This document shows, piece after piece, positions 16,258 through 17,094 of a stretch of 17,094 nucleotides of DNA (the stretch's first letter is position 1; every line of letters starts with the position of its first letter). The notes beneath the pieces were generated by a model. That model was not told where the DNA came from. It saw only the letters and a program-made list of their open reading frames with translations, and searched no databases. The stretch lies in NCBI GenBank assembly GCA_035690905.1, contig DASSKA010000190.1, positions 1 to 17,094 of the forward strand, in the 5' to 3' direction. Origin of the DNA: DASSKA01 sp035690905 (GTDB taxonomy: Bacteria > Actinomycetota > Actinomycetes > Propionibacteriales > Nocardioidaceae). The translations under genes and the position numbers were made by a program.

Positions 16258-17094
16258 TTACTTCCAGCGTTCGGAGGCGGGCACGAAGTCGCGCTGCCGC
16301 TCGCCGGTGTAGATCTGCTTGGGCCGGGCGATCTTCTGCTCCTTGTCCTGCACCAGCTCCAGCCACTGGGCCAGCCAGCCCGAGGTGCGGGGGATCGCGA
16401 ACAGCACGGTGAACATCTCCGGCGGGAACTGCAGCGCCTCGTAGATCAGGCCGGAGTAGAAGTCCACGTTCGGGTAGAGCTTGCGGCTGACGAAGTACTC
16501 GTCCTCGAGGGCGATCTTCTCCAGCTCGAGGGCGATCTCCAGCAGCGGGTTGCGGCCGGTCACCTCGAAGACGTCGTCGGCGGCCTTCTTGATGATCTTC
16601 GCGCGCGGGTCGTAGTTCTTGTAGACCCGGTGGCCGAAGCCCATCAGGCGCTCCTTGCCGCTCTTCACGCCCTCGATGAACTCCGGCACCTTGTCCTTGG
16701 AGCCGATGCGGCGCAGCATCCGCAGCACCGCCTCGTTCGCGCCGCCGTGCAGCGGGCCGTAGAGCGCGGCGATGCCGGCGGTGATCGCGGAGTAGGGGTC
16801 CACCTGCGAGGAGCCCACCGAGCGCACCGCGTTCGCCGAGCAGTTCTGCTCGTGATCCGCGTGCAGGATGAACAGCACCTCGAGGGCCCGGATCAGCCGC
16901 TCATCGGCCTCGAACCGGCGCTCGCTCATCTTGAACAGCATGGCCAGGAAGTTCGCGGCGTAGCCGAGGTCGTTGTCGGGGTAGACGTACGGCTTGCCCT
17001 GCGCGTGCCGGAACGACCAGGCGCCCAGCGTCGGCATCTTGGCGATCAGCCGCACGATCTGCATGTGCCGGTTGTCGCCGTCGGAGATGTTGCG
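16258..17094 (-). CDS. gltA: Citrate synthase, C-terminal part (5' end outside window)
   Basis: The frame stays open to the end of the window, giving 278 residues of the C-terminal part. It condenses oxaloacetate and acetyl-CoA to citrate in the first step of the TCA cycle. Hallmarks are HADHEQNCS, SSQVDPYSAITAGIAALYGPLHGGANEAV (catalytic His in GPLHGGAN), MGFGHRVYKNYDPRA and NVDFYSGLIYEAL (catalytic Asp). The residue pattern fits type II hexameric GltA. The ATG at 17064 is internal: upstream codons (RNISDGDNRHM) continue the family sequence. It ends with TAA at 16258-16260, just past two hairpins, and is convergent with the hemerythrin gene. Confidence 0.95.
   Translation of the reverse strand, partial: RNISDGDNRHMQIVRLIAKMPTLGAWSFRHAQGKPYVYPDNDLGYAANFLAMLFKMSERRFEADERLIRALEVLFILHADHEQNCSANAVRSVGSSQVDPYSAITAGIAALYGPLHGGANEAVLRMLRRIGSKDKVPEFIEGVKSGKERLMGFGHRVYKNYDPRAKIIKKAADDVFEVTGRNPLLEIALELEKIALEDEYFVSRKLYPNVDFYSGLIYEALQFPPEMFTVLFAIPRTSGWLAQWLELVQDKEQKIARPKQIYTGERQRDFVPASERWK

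Noticed and set aside
17064..17064. ATG at 17064 (- strand) as the gltA start
   Set aside because: Conserved citrate synthase sequence continues upstream to the window edge, so this Met is internal.

Overview
The window is high-GC DNA with almost no space between genes, several 4-bp stop/start overlaps, GTG starts and at least one likely leaderless start. Gene content, codon bias and an Ala/Lys/Glu-rich L17 tail all point to a free-living high-GC actinobacterium. Nocardioidaceae/Propionibacteriales is my best guess, by inference only. No tRNA, rRNA, CRISPR array, IS element or phage gene was seen. No gene-free stretch exceeds about 140 bases.

Region 1 (1-2958, + strand) is the end of the ribosomal alpha-operon: the 3' part of rplQ (L17), truA, an RsmC-like methyltransferase overlapping truA by 4 bp, and a YghZ-type aldo/keto reductase. 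Region 2 (3026-5731, +) is ppdK, complete, with its catalytic His and Cys in place. Region 3 (5644-6977, -) holds two tandem, translationally coupled, paralogous six-helix membrane proteins of unknown function. The downstream one has an Arg/Pro/Gly octapeptide-repeat tail and runs antisense into the end of ppdK. Region 4 (7116-10157, +) is an ABC-F ATPase followed by an MFS exporter. Its end abuts a HAD hydrolase on the opposite strand, and the two stop codons share a CTAG.

Region 5 (10154-16136) is the most interesting part, a nitrite/nitric-oxide island. On the - strand, in order of transcription, lie a COG2345/SufR-like HTH regulator with three C-terminal cysteines, a polytopic His-containing membrane protein, and an 879-aa three-part fusion (about 12-13 membrane helices, a type-1-copper cupredoxin, and a complete two-domain copper nitrite reductase, NirK), then the HAD hydrolase 19 bp further on. 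The first three genes are linked by 4-bp stop/start overlaps. Divergent from the regulator is a hemerythrin-DUF2249 protein. The two directions share a short AT-rich intergenic region with an imperfect inverted repeat.

The inferred logic is that an Fe-S sensor detects NO or redox change and controls both a membrane-tethered nitrite reductase and a di-iron protein that may bind or remove NO. No NO reductase (norB) is present in the window.

Region 6 (16184-17094) has two overlapping strong hairpins between convergent genes, then the 3' part of citrate synthase gltA on the - strand, cut by the window end.
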